NCBI GenBank assembly: GCA_016929795.1
Contig: JAFGIA010000036.1
Span: 1 to 28,174 of the forward strand
From: Anaerolineae bacterium
Lineage (GTDB): Bacteria > Chloroflexota > Anaerolineae > JAAYZQ01
Length of the DNA: 28,174 bases
Direction of reading: 5' to 3'
Position numbers and translations under genes: made by a program
In this document: positions 7,708 to 16,000 of the stretch, in pieces
Numbering within the stretch: position 1 is the first letter of the stretch
Layout of the letters: every line of letters starts with the position of its first letter
Notes under the pieces: generated by a model
What the model saw: the letters and a program-made list of their open reading frames with translations, nothing else
Told to the model about the DNA's origin: nothing
Databases searched by the model: none

Positions 7708-7978
7708 CACTTTCTCTCCTCGCTAGCCTGAAATGGGATTAAGAATATCAAACAAGCCCTACGGGCCGTTCGGTTACCCCCTGCGCAAATAGGAAAAGCT
7801 CGGTATCGGCGTCCTTCGCCTACCGAGCCCATGGAAATCTACACAGACTGCCCCCTGATCATGATGGGCACATACAGATCCCGAGAACTGCAACCTTGCA
7901 ATCCCTTGTGCACACATAGTAGTCTCAACACTGGAGGCTGCGATGCATCAATCCGAGTGGTGCACGCCTTACCATCCA
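7708..7978 (-). promoter_or_regulatory. Long 5' leader of the first glutamate dehydrogenase
   Basis: Between the predicted transcript start (about 7978) and the ATG lie some 270 untranslated bases, unusual beside the short leaders elsewhere in the window. The leader contains the terminator-like hairpin at 7798-7828 and a smaller GCCC-TAC-GGGC stem near 7757-7767. No known riboswitch class was recognised. It could be an attenuator responding to nitrogen or amino-acid status, which is inference. Confidence 0.4.
7798..7828 (-). terminator. Leader hairpin with T-run ahead of the first glutamate dehydrogenase
   Basis: Read on the minus strand, GCTCGGTA and TACCGAGC enclose an inner GGCG/CGCC stem and are followed by TTTTCC. 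The hairpin is 90 bases upstream of the start codon and inside the predicted leader. It looks like an attenuator, or the end of a short leader RNA, rather than a gene-end terminator. Confidence 0.5.
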
Positions 7979-7984
7979 CTTCAG

Positions 7985-8013
7985 ATTATATCTCAAATTT
8001 TCGTATCGGCCAA
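7985..8013 (-). promoter_or_regulatory. Minus-strand promoter for the first glutamate dehydrogenase
   Basis: Read on the minus strand, TTGGCC and a perfect TATAAT are separated by 17 bases. The predicted start is about 7978. It lies back to back with the kinase promoter at 8177, with about 160 bases between them in which I see no gene. Confidence 0.6.
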
Positions 8014-8176
8014 ATCTTTGCATGGCGTTTACCGGCACGTCACCCTGGCGCGCCGATGGGCGCCTACTGCCATGGGGCCGTTGCCAGGTCCGACTTTTTC
8101 CTGGCGAAGCAATCCCCCAGTTGAGATCAGCACGCACCGGTTTTCTGCGCACAGGGCGGCGGCGCCAGGCTGGTAG

Positions 8177-8205
8177 TTGCGAAACTGGACAGGGTGTAGT
8201 ATACT
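8177..8205 (+). promoter_or_regulatory. Promoter of the two-component system
   Basis: TTGCGA and TATACT are 17 bases apart. The spacer and -10 nearly match those of the promoter at 6214-6242. The predicted start is about 8212, leaving a 25-base leader with a GAGAGGGGG ribosome site before ATG at 8237. Confidence 0.65.
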
Positions 8206-8236
8206 GCGCACGTTCCTGATGCGAGAGGGGGAATCG

Positions 8237-9607
8237 ATGACAGCATCCGACGAGTGCATAGCTGCTCAACAATCGGAGCGGACACTAGATCGTACTACTA
8301 CACAGCCACAAACCGCGGCGGTGGGACGAGACACGAGACTGCTCATCATCTCCGAGTTGGCCAAGATATCAGTCACTGAGCAGGACACAGGGACCATGCT
8401 CCAAAAGTTCATGGCCTTCCTCGTCAAGGTCTTTGATCCGGCTGACGCCGGGATACTGCTTCTCTACAATCCGTCCGAAGAACGGCTGGTTGTGGAGGCT
8501 GCCCACGGATACGACCTGGCCCAGTTACGGTCGGTCCGGATCGCTCCCGGCGAAGGGCGATCAGGTCGCGCGTTTGAGACAGGCGAGCTCATTCTTTGCG
8601 GCACGCCGGAGACAATCAAGATGGCCAAAGAGAGCATCACGCCGGCGAACCGCGAGTCGGTCACTGCAGCAGGGACGGGTCTGCCGGAACCGCAAAGCTC
8701 CGTGTTCATACCGCTCACTGCCGGCGACACCAAGGCAGGCGTCTTGTTGTTGGAGAACCTGCGTGGGGTTGATGCCTTTGCTACCACCGATCTACCCTTC
8801 CTGCAGACCCTGGCGGATCTCATTGCGCTATCCATCGAAAGTGCCCGGGTGAGAGAAGAACTCCAGTCTGCCCAAGCTCTCAGCGAGGCCAACCGGCTGA
8901 AGGCCGAGCTGATCTCGACCCTGGCTCACGAAATGCGTACCCCCCTCACTTCAATCAAAGGCTACTCCACCGCCCTGCTCATGGAAGAAATCAGCTTCAA
9001 GCCCGAGACTCAGCGCGAGTTCCTGCGATTTATCGATGAGGAATGTGACGTCCTGCAAGCCCTCATCCACGACTTGCTCGAATCCTCGATCATTGACGCC
9101 GGCCTGCTGAGGCTCGAGATACAGCCCGTCAAGCTTCCACCGCTGGTGAGAAACGTGACCGACGACATGGCCCGCCATACCCAGATACACCACTTCCTGA
9201 TCGATTTTGCGGAGCCATTCCCCATCCTCGACGCCGATCCCAACCGCATCGTGCAGGTAGTGCGCAATTTATTGGACAATGCGGTCAAGTACTCACCCGA
9301 GGGCGGATTGATCGTCGTGCGGGGCGACGTGTATCCGGACGAGGTCGTAATCAGTGTAGCGGACCAGGGAGTGGGCCTCACCCCCGAGCACGTAAACCGG
9401 CTGTTTGAAAAGTTCTTTCGCGCCACCTCGCTCCTGGGCCGACACGTCGTTGGCTCGGGGCTGGGCTTGCCCATCTCCCGCACCATTGTGGAGGCTCACG
9501 GCGGGCGGATCTGGGCCGAGAGCAAAGTAGGTGAGGGTACTACGCTTTTCTTTACGATTCCCCGATGCGGCCTGAGCGAGGCGCCAGAAGAGCAGGAGGA
9601 GGATTAG
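8237..9607 (+). CDS. Cytoplasmic GAF-domain sensor histidine kinase
   Basis: This 456-residue protein has no transmembrane segment, so it senses an internal signal. A GAF domain spans about residues 40-205. The dimerisation/phosphoacceptor domain carries H231 in LAHEMRTPLTSIKGY. The ATPase domain has the N box NLLDNAVKYS (344-353), G1 box ADQGVGL and G2 box GSGLGLPIS. It ends in an acidic tail. ATG at 8237 is chosen because it has GAGGGGG five bases upstream and a promoter just ahead; the longer frame would start inside the promoter. The response regulator follows after one base. Its place between two glutamate dehydrogenase genes makes nitrogen or redox control a reasonable guess, but the ligand cannot be told from sequence. 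Confidence 0.93.
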   Translation: MTASDECIAAQQSERTLDRTTTQPQTAAVGRDTRLLIISELAKISVTEQDTGTMLQKFMAFLVKVFDPADAGILLLYNPSEERLVVEAAHGYDLAQLRSVRIAPGEGRSGRAFETGELILCGTPETIKMAKESITPANRESVTAAGTGLPEPQSSVFIPLTAGDTKAGVLLLENLRGVDAFATTDLPFLQTLADLIALSIESARVREELQSAQALSEANRLKAELISTLAHEMRTPLTSIKGYSTALLMEEISFKPETQREFLRFIDEECDVLQALIHDLLESSIIDAGLLRLEIQPVKLPPLVRNVTDDMARHTQIHHFLIDFAEPFPILDADPNRIVQVVRNLLDNAVKYSPEGGLIVVRGDVYPDEVVISVADQGVGLTPEHVNRLFEKFFRATSLLGRHVVGSGLGLPISRTIVEAHGGRIWAESKVGEGTTLFFTIPRCGLSEAPEEQEED

Positions 9608-9608
9608 G

Positions 9609-10319
9609 ATGAAAGAGACGATCCTCATCGTAGACGATGAGCCACGAGTGGTGCGACTGGTCACTGAAGTGCTGACTGCAATGGGCTACCGGGTGCTTGC
9701 GGCAGCCAGTGGCAAGTCGGGCATCGAGCGGGTGGCTATGGAGCAGCCCGATCTGGTCTTGCTCGACATCCTGATGCCGTCGGGGCCAGATGGCTATGAG
9801 GTGTGCCGCCGCATCCGCGAGTTCTCGCAGGTGCCAGTGATCATGCTCACCGCCAAGGCGCAAGAGACCGACATGCTCCACGGCTTTGATGTGGGGGCGG
9901 ATGACTACCTGACCAAACCCTTCAGTGCCAAGGAGCTGGTGGCGCGGATCAAGGCCGTCTTGCGGCGTGCCGGCCGACCGGGGGACGTAACCAGCTCCAC
10001 GTTGACGTGCGGTGACCTGGAGATCGATTTCGCCCGCTGCCAGGTCAAAGCGCGTGGTGAGATGGTATCTCTTACACGTACCGAGTACGCGTTGCTGCGT
10101 CAATTGGCGCTCAATGCCAACCGCGTCATCCTGCACCGCGACCTGCTGTCTGGGGTGTGGGGCACTGAATACTTGGACGACACCGACTACCTGCGCGCCT
10201 ACATCCGCTACCTGCGACGCAAGCTGGAAGCCGATCCTTCAAACCCGCGTTATATCCGGACGGCACCGGGAATCGGCTACATGCTGGATTGCCCCGATGA
10301 AAGCGAGGCTCAAATGTGA
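9609..10319 (+). CDS. OmpR/PhoB-family response regulator
   Basis: This 236-residue DNA-binding protein is the partner of the preceding kinase. The receiver domain (about 1-120) has the acidic pair D9/D10, the phosphorylated D53 (LLDILMP), T81 (MLTA) and K103 (LTKPF). A winged-helix effector domain follows (about 130-230), with LTRTEYALLRQLALN and a C-terminal YLRRKLE...IRTAPGIGYML block. It is translated one base after the kinase stop and is surely co-transcribed with it. The transcript probably ends at the hairpin at 10441-10476. Its target genes are unknown; the two flanking glutamate dehydrogenases are the nearest candidates. Confidence 0.95.
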   Translation: MKETILIVDDEPRVVRLVTEVLTAMGYRVLAAASGKSGIERVAMEQPDLVLLDILMPSGPDGYEVCRRIREFSQVPVIMLTAKAQETDMLHGFDVGADDYLTKPFSAKELVARIKAVLRRAGRPGDVTSSTLTCGDLEIDFARCQVKARGEMVSLTRTEYALLRQLALNANRVILHRDLLSGVWGTEYLDDTDYLRAYIRYLRRKLEADPSNPRYIRTAPGIGYMLDCPDESEAQM

Positions 10320-10355
10320 GCCGGAGCCGGTGTTATAGACAAGCAACCGCCTAAC

Positions 10356-10416
10356 AGAGTGTCACTCTATTCTCGCAGGCCGTAGCGACAACCCTCAATT
10401 TCGCACGAAATTGGGG
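10356..10416. repeat. Two palindromes after the response regulator
   Basis: AGAGTG-T-CACTCT occupies 10356-10368. A longer stem at 10393-10416 pairs CCTCAATTTCG with CGAAATTGGGG around CA, with one G-U. Both precede the true terminator. They could be operators or RNA-stabilising hairpins at the 3' end. Apart from these, the terminator and a promoter, the 10320-10607 gap holds nothing I can recognise. Confidence 0.4.
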
Positions 10417-10440
10417 CCTATTTGCACCAACAAAAGGAGC

Positions 10441-10476
10441 GGCGGGCTTTGCCTTGAGCAAAGTCCGCCGTTTTTT
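10441..10476 (+). terminator. Rho-independent terminator of the two-component operon
   Basis: GGCGGGCTTTG pairs with CAAAGTCCGCC around CCTTGAG, with one internal mismatch, and is followed by GTTTTTTC. It lies 120 bases beyond the response-regulator stop. Confidence 0.88.
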
Positions 10477-10530
10477 CATGCGTCTTTCACAAGGCCGGCT
10501 CGGTTTTCTATGAGACTTTCATGGGGTATG

Positions 10531-10539
10531 TGCTATGAT
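10531..10539 (+). promoter_or_regulatory. Extended -10 promoter ahead of the unknown gene and second GDH
   Basis: TGC-TATGAT forms an extended -10 element. The -35 position (TGAGAC at 10511, 17-base spacer) is weak. The predicted start is about 10546, giving a leader of about 60 bases with AGGAGGT before ATG at 10608. Confidence 0.5.
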
Positions 10540-10607
10540 GCTGGTGTGGGTGGAAGAGCACACAACCCCAAAGAAACAGGGGTACCGATCCAACAGGAGG
10601 TATAAAG

Positions 10608-11123
10608 ATGCGAGAGGTTTCTGGAGTAAAGGATCTGACGGACACGGCCGAAGCTGCCCTGACACAGGCGCTGGCCTATTCTGCCAAGAAGCTACATCTT
10701 GGCAATACACATACCGTGATCGATCGTCTGCGGGAAGGTGATGGGCCTGCGCGTGGCTACTACTACTACAGTGTCGCCGGGCAAGTAGCCGAGGCCCTGG
10801 GCGCGCTCGACGAAAATGTCAAGACGGTCTACCTCTATGACTATGATGCGACGCCTGAGGACATGAGCCTGGGCGAAGTGGGCCAGGCACTGCCAATCCA
10901 TCTGCTTGTCTGGGTCGAAAGAAAAACGGCCGCCTTGAACGCGCTGGCGGAAACGTGGGACCGTGCACTGGCCAATTGCCACGCCAACATGACCGGCGTA
11001 CACCGGCCGGCGCATATGCTGGACGTGCAAGTCGTGGACAGCGCCGACGTGCAGAAGCGAATTGGCTATGGTGCGTTGGTCTCCTCGCTGCACCACCGGC
11101 CTATCCAGATCTGGAAACGATAA
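10608..11123 (+). CDS. Unknown soluble protein co-transcribed with glutamate dehydrogenase
   Basis: This 171-residue protein is not recognised. It has no signal peptide, transmembrane segment or metal motif. A run YYYYS (residues 51-55) and an acidic stretch YLYDYDATPEDMSLGEVG (about 75-92) are notable. The C terminus is basic (HHRPIQIWKR). ATG at 10608 has a full AGGAGGT site eight bases upstream. Its stop is only 30 bases before the second GDH start with no terminator between, so it is probably the first gene of a two-gene operon and may regulate or accompany that enzyme. The gene is real by signals and spacing, but its function is unknown. Confidence 0.75.
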   Translation: MREVSGVKDLTDTAEAALTQALAYSAKKLHLGNTHTVIDRLREGDGPARGYYYYSVAGQVAEALGALDENVKTVYLYDYDATPEDMSLGEVGQALPIHLLVWVERKTAALNALAETWDRALANCHANMTGVHRPAHMLDVQVVDSADVQKRIGYGALVSSLHHRPIQIWKR

Positions 11124-11153
11124 AAAGCAGCGGCCACAATTCAAAGGTTGAAC

Positions 11154-12419
11154 ATGGCTGAAAAGAAAAGCACGTACGAAAATGTAACCAGGCAGTTCGA
11201 CAAGGCAGCGGACCTGATGGGCCTCGACCCCGAGGTCCGCAAGATCTTGGGCAAGACGACCAACGAGATCGTCGTCAACTTTCCGGTCAAGATGGACGAC
11301 GGCCGGATCGAGATGTTCACCGGCTACCGCGTGCAGCACAACAATGCCCTCGGCCCCTACAAGGGAGGGCTCCGTTTCCACCCCGCCGTCGACATCGACG
11401 AGGTCCGCGCCCTGGCTACCTGGATGACCTGGAAATCGGCCATCATGGATATCCCCTTTGGCGGCGCCAAGGGCGGCATCCAGCTCGATCCAGATCGATA
11501 CTCCACGCGCGAAATCGAGCGCATCAGCCGCCGCTTTACCTTTGCCCTGGGCAGCAACATCGGGCCCGAGTACGACATCCCCGCGCCCGACGTGAACACC
11601 ACCGGCCAGATCATGGCCTGGATCCTCGACACCTACCTGTCGATGATGCCCCCCCTGGAGCGAAACCGGAGCGTGCACGTCGTCACCGGCAAGCCGATCG
11701 AATCGGGCGGGAGCTTGGGCCGCGACAAGGCGACGGGACAGGGTGTGGTGTTTATCATCGAACAGTGGGCCAAGGACCGGGGATTTGATCTGAATGGCGC
11801 CACCTACTTGGTGCAGGGCTTTGGTAACGTAGGCTCCTGGACGGCCCGCTTGCTCAAACCATTTGGCGCCAGGCTCGTGGCCGTCGAGGACGCGTCGGGG
11901 GCGATTTCTAACCCGGATGGGATCGACCCCGACGATCTGCGCGCCTACGCCATCCCTCGACGTGGCTGTGTTGCCGGTTATCCAGGCGCCACCGCGATCG
12001 ACCACGAGACATTCTTGCGCACCACGGCCGACTTTTTTGTCCCCGCGGCCATGGAAAACCAGATCACGGCCCAGACCGCGCCCTGGCTCAACGTCAAGAC
12101 GCTGTTTGAGGCGGCCAACGGCCCCACCGACCCGGAGGGCGATGCCATCCTGGCCGAAAGGGGGATCGAGGTCTTGCCCGATGTCCTCGTCAACGCCGGC
12201 GGGGTGGTGGTCAGCTACTTTGAGTGGCTTCAGAACAAGCGCAGCGAATCGTGGGATCTCGAAGAGGTAGACACCAAGCTCTACAAAAAGATGATCAATG
12301 CCTACGAACGGGTGTGTGGTGCCGTTCAGAAATACGATACCGACTGGCGGACGGCAGCCTACGTCGTCGCCCTGGCCCGCCTGGCCCGGGTGTATACGGA
12401 ACGGGGCATCTTTCCCTAG
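11154..12419 (+). CDS. gdhA: Glutamate dehydrogenase (second copy)
   Basis: This is a 421-residue NAD(P)-dependent glutamate dehydrogenase. It has [18 protein letters not shown] and PAPDVNTTGQIMAW in the catalytic half and the Rossmann loop GFGNVGSW in the coenzyme half. AAMENQI, ANGPTDPEGD and NAGGVVVSYFEW follow. ATG at 11154 is preferred over an in-frame TTG at 11148. The ribosome site (AAAGG) is weak. It is paired with the unknown 171-residue protein upstream and followed by a terminator. It is the closest relative in the window of the GDH relic at 6277-6380. Having two intact copies of the same family under separate promoters suggests separate catabolic and anabolic roles, which is not proven here. 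Confidence 0.95.
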   Translation: MAEKKSTYENVTRQFDKAADLMGLDPEVRKILGKTTNEIVVNFPVKMDDGRIEMFTGYRVQHNNALGPYKGGLRFHPAVDIDEVRALATWMTWKSAIMDIPFGGAKGGIQLDPDRYSTREIERISRRFTFALGSNIGPEYDIPAPDVNTTGQIMAWILDTYLSMMPPLERNRSVHVVTGKPIESGGSLGRDKATGQGVVFIIEQWAKDRGFDLNGATYLVQGFGNVGSWTARLLKPFGARLVAVEDASGAISNPDGIDPDDLRAYAIPRRGCVAGYPGATAIDHETFLRTTADFFVPAAMENQITAQTAPWLNVKTLFEAANGPTDPEGDAILAERGIEVLPDVLVNAGGVVVSYFEWLQNKRSESWDLEEVDTKLYKKMINAYERVCGAVQKYDTDWRTAAYVVALARLARVYTERGIFP

Positions 12420-12443
12420 GCACCGGTCCGAAAAAGGCGCAGT

Positions 12444-12480
12444 AACTCCCACGCCGGAGGGATCTCTAGCGTGGGAGTTT
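12444..12480 (+). terminator. Terminator after the second glutamate dehydrogenase
   Basis: ACTCCCACGC pairs perfectly with GCGTGGGAGT around a 14-base loop and is followed by TTTG. It separates the GDH transcript from the large redox operon. In the remaining bases up to 12560 a weak TTGCTT/TATTTA pair (16-base spacer, 12519-12546) is visible, but it would start transcription inside the ribosome site, so I do not call it. Confidence 0.75.
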
Positions 12481-12559
12481 GACCTGCTGTTGTCCCCATA
12501 GGCATCATGGTTCACGAATTGCTTGCATTCAGAGAAAGGGTATTTATGGAGGTGATGAC

Positions 12560-13054
12560 ATGATCGACTTCGAACCGAGGGAACTGGCAGAGACCATTGC
12601 AAACGACGGACATGGGGACTCGCTGATCACGGTGCTGGAAGACATCCAGGACAAGTATCATTACCTGCCCCATGAAGCCATGGTCCTGGTCAGCGAGGGA
12701 CTGGGACTGCCGCTCAGTCAAGTGTACAGTGTGGCCACTTTTTACAACGCCTTCAGCCTGGAGCGCCGCGGCCGGCACAACGTGTGTGTCTGCGTGGGCA
12801 CAGCCTGCCACGTGCGGGGCGCCAAGCAGGTGCTCGACCGCATGGAGGAAAAGCTGGGTATCAAGCCCGGTGAGACCACGCCGGATTGGAACTATTCATT
12901 AGAAACCGTCAACTGCCTGGGTGCATGCGCCCTGGGTCCGATTGTGGTCATCGACGGGGAGTATTCGGGCCAGATGCACGCCAAGAAAGTGGACGACCTG
13001 CTGGCGCAGATCGAACAAGCGGACAATGGAGACAATGGAGATCTTAAGCAATGA
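12560..13054 (+). CDS. NuoE-like [2Fe-2S] thioredoxin-fold subunit
   Basis: This 164-residue protein is like NuoE and the small subunit of bifurcating hydrogenases and transhydrogenases. It carries one [2Fe-2S] cluster on C78, C83, C119 and C123 (CVGTAC and CLGAC). The N-terminal helical part has the family signature LPLSQVYSVATFYNAF. ATG at 12560 has GGAGGTGA five bases upstream. It is the first gene of a seven-gene operon and overlaps the next gene by four bases (ATGA). In NuoE/NuoF pairs the cluster faces the NADH-reduced FMN of NuoF, so it should dock on the N-terminal half of the fusion protein that follows. The matching subunit in the Stn transhydrogenase is, from memory, StnC. Confidence 0.93.
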   Translation: MIDFEPRELAETIANDGHGDSLITVLEDIQDKYHYLPHEAMVLVSEGLGLPLSQVYSVATFYNAFSLERRGRHNVCVCVGTACHVRGAKQVLDRMEEKLGIKPGETTPDWNYSLETVNCLGACALGPIVVIDGEYSGQMHAKKVDDLLAQIEQADNGDNGDLKQ

Positions 13055-16000
13055 CAAAGGCGTCAGGCAAACGGCTGAATACTCCATCTGACCTTGAAGC
13101 AAGACGGCAAACCATCGTCGATAGCCGTGACCCCAACCGCACCTGTATCACCCTGTGCGGGGGTACCGGCTGTCGTGTCTATGGCAGCGAAAAAGTGATC
13201 AACGCCCTACGGGCTGAGATCGGTGCCAACGGCATCAAAGCAGATGTCAAGATGACCGGCTGTCACGGCTTCTGCGAGCAGGGACCGGTGATGGTCATCC
13301 AACCACAGGGCATCTTTTACAAATCCGTCCAGGTCCAAGATGTCCCCGACATCGTCCACAAGACAGTGGACAGGGGCGAAATCATCGAACGCCTGCTTTA
13401 CGCCGATCCGATCACGGGCGTCAAGATTCCCTACGAGCACGATGTGCCCTTCTACGCCCGGCAGACCCGCAGCCTGCTCAACCTCAACGGCCTGATTGAC
13501 CCTACCAGCATCGACGACTATATCGCCGCCGGCGGCTACCAGGCGCTGGCCAAAGCCCTGCACCAGATGTCGCCGGAGCAGGTGATTGACGAGGTCAGCA
13601 ACGCCGGGCTGCGGGGTCGAGGCGGAGCCGGCTTTCCCAGCGGGCTCAAGTGGAAGCTGTGCCGCAGCGCGCCCGGCGATGTCAAGTATATCGTGTGCAA
13701 CGCCGACGAAGGCGACCCGGGCGCGTACATGGACCGCAGCATCGTGGAAGGCAACCCCCACCGCGTGCTGGAAGGCATGATCATCGGCGCCTACGCCATG
13801 GGTGCCACGCGCGGGTTCGTCTACATCCGCGCCGAATATCCCCTGGCCATCAAACACCTGGAGATCGCCCTGGCTCAGATGCACCAGCACGGCCTGCTGG
13901 GTGAAAATATCCTGGGCTCTGGCTTTGACCTGGAGATCGAGATCCGGATCGGGGCCGGGGCGTTTGTGTGCGGCGAAGAGACGGCACTGATGGCCTCGAT
14001 CGAGGGCAAAGCCGGCGAGCCGCGCCCGCGTCCTCCCTTCCCCGCCCAGAGCGGGCTGTGGGGCAAGCCGACCAACATCAACAACGTCAAGAGCTGGGCC
14101 AACGTGCCGCTGATCATCGACCGGGGGGCCGAGTGGTTTGCTGGCATCGGCACCGAGGACAGCAAGGGCACCATGGTCTTTTCCATGGTGGGCAAGATCA
14201 ACAACACCGGGCTGGTCGAGGTGCCGATGGGCATCAGCCTGCGGGAGCTGATCTATGAGATCGGCGGCGGTGTACCCAACGGGAAGGCCTTCAAGGCAGC
14301 CCAGATGGGCGGCCCGTCGGGTGGCTGCATCCCGGCCAGGCACCTGGACGTGCCCATCGACTACCAATCGGTGGCCAAGCTGGGCGCGATTGTCGGCTCT
14401 GGCGGCCTGGTGGTGTGCGACGAGGACACCTGCATGGTCGACCTGGCCCGCTACTTTATGAGCTTTACCCAGGAAGAGTCGTGTGGCAAGTGCGTGCCCT
14501 GCCGCGTGGGTACCAAGGCCATGCTGGCCACGCTGGAGCGCATCTGCGCCGGCCAGGGCCAGCCGGGCGACATCGAGTACCTGGAAGAGATGGCGGCCGA
14601 GGTCAAAGCCTCGTCGTTGTGCGGCCTGGGCCAGACGGCACCCAACCCGGTGCTGACCACCATCCGCTACTTCCGCGACGAGTACGAGGCCCACATCCGC
14701 GAGAAGCGCTGCCCGGCCGGGGTGTGCACCGCGCTGGTGCGCGCCCGCTGCACCAACGCCTGCCCGGCCGAGGTCGACGTGCCGAGCTACGTCTCACTCG
14801 TGGCCCAGGGCCAGTACGCCGAGGCGCTCGACGTCCACCGCCAACGCAACCCCTTTGCCCTGGCCTGTGGCCGCGTCTGCCCCGCTTTCTGCGAGACCAA
14901 GTGCCGCCGCACCGAGCTGGATCAGCCCGTCGCCATCCGCCAGATCAAGCGCTTTATGGCCGACCACGAGCTCGAACGGCCCTGGACCCCGCCGCTTCTG
15001 GAAGAGCCGAAATCGGAAAAGGTAGCCATCGTCGGCTCTGGCCCGGCTGGCCTGACCGCGGCGCTGCGCCTGGCCCAGAAGGGCTACCCGGTCACCGTCT
15101 TTGAGGCGCTGCCCGTGGCCGGGGGCATGATGGCCGTCGGCATCCCCGAGTACCGCCTGCCACACGACATCCTGGACGCCGAGATCGAGCATATCAAGCG
15201 TGCCGGCGTCGAGATCCGCCTCAATACGGCCCTCGGGAAAGACTTTTGCCTCGACGACCTGCTGGAACGCGATGGGTACAAGGCCGTCATTCTCGCCATC
15301 GGCGCCCACAAGAGCCGCGAGCTGCGCATCGAGGGCGAGGAGATGGAAGGAGTCTACCACGGTACCCAGTTCCTGCGCGACATCGCGCTCGGCCGGGCGC
15401 CCGACCTGACCGGCCAGCGGGTGGCCGTCGTCGGCGGCGGCGACGTGGCCATCGACGCCGTGCGCTCGGCCTGGCGCCTGAACGCCGCCGAGGTGCACCT
15501 GATCTACCGCCGCACCCACGCCGATATGCCCGCCCACGCCGACGAGATCGAGGGTGCGGAAAAAGAGGGCATCCAGTTCCACTTTCTCACCAATCCCACC
15601 CGCGTGCTGGGCGACGGCCGGGTGACCGGCGTCGAGCTGCTGCGCCAGGAGCTGGGCCAGTTCGACACCAGCGGCCGCCGCCACCCGGTGGCCATCCCCG
15701 GCTCCGAGTTCACACTCGAGGTCGACGTGCTCATCCCGGCCATCGGCCAGGAGCCGGACGTGGCCTGGAATGAGGGCGACGACAGGATCGCGATCGGGCG
15801 CGGCGGCACCTGCGTGGTGAATGAGGCACTCGCCACCAGTCGCCCCGGCGTGTTCGCCGCCGGCGACTTGAGCCTTGGCCCGTCAACCGTGATCGAAGCC
15901 GTGGCCCAGGGCAACCGCGTCGGCGACGCGGTCGCCAGCTATCTGCGCACCGGCCAGGTAGAATTCGTCGCAGTCAGGCCCGGTTACGAGGTCGTCGACC

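Noticed and set aside
7943..8176. A 77-residue plus-strand open frame with GGAGG before ATG
   Set aside because: It shows no recognisable family or domain, overlaps the minus-strand GDH promoter and ends at the kinase promoter. A chance frame is more likely.
12519..12546. TTGCTT/TATTTA promoter for the redox operon
   Set aside because: The predicted start would fall within the ribosome-binding site and the match is weak, so the operon promoter is left unassigned.
13207..14694. A 495-residue minus-strand open frame
   Set aside because: It is antisense to the NuoF half of the fusion gene and has no family features; it arises from GC-rich codon bias.
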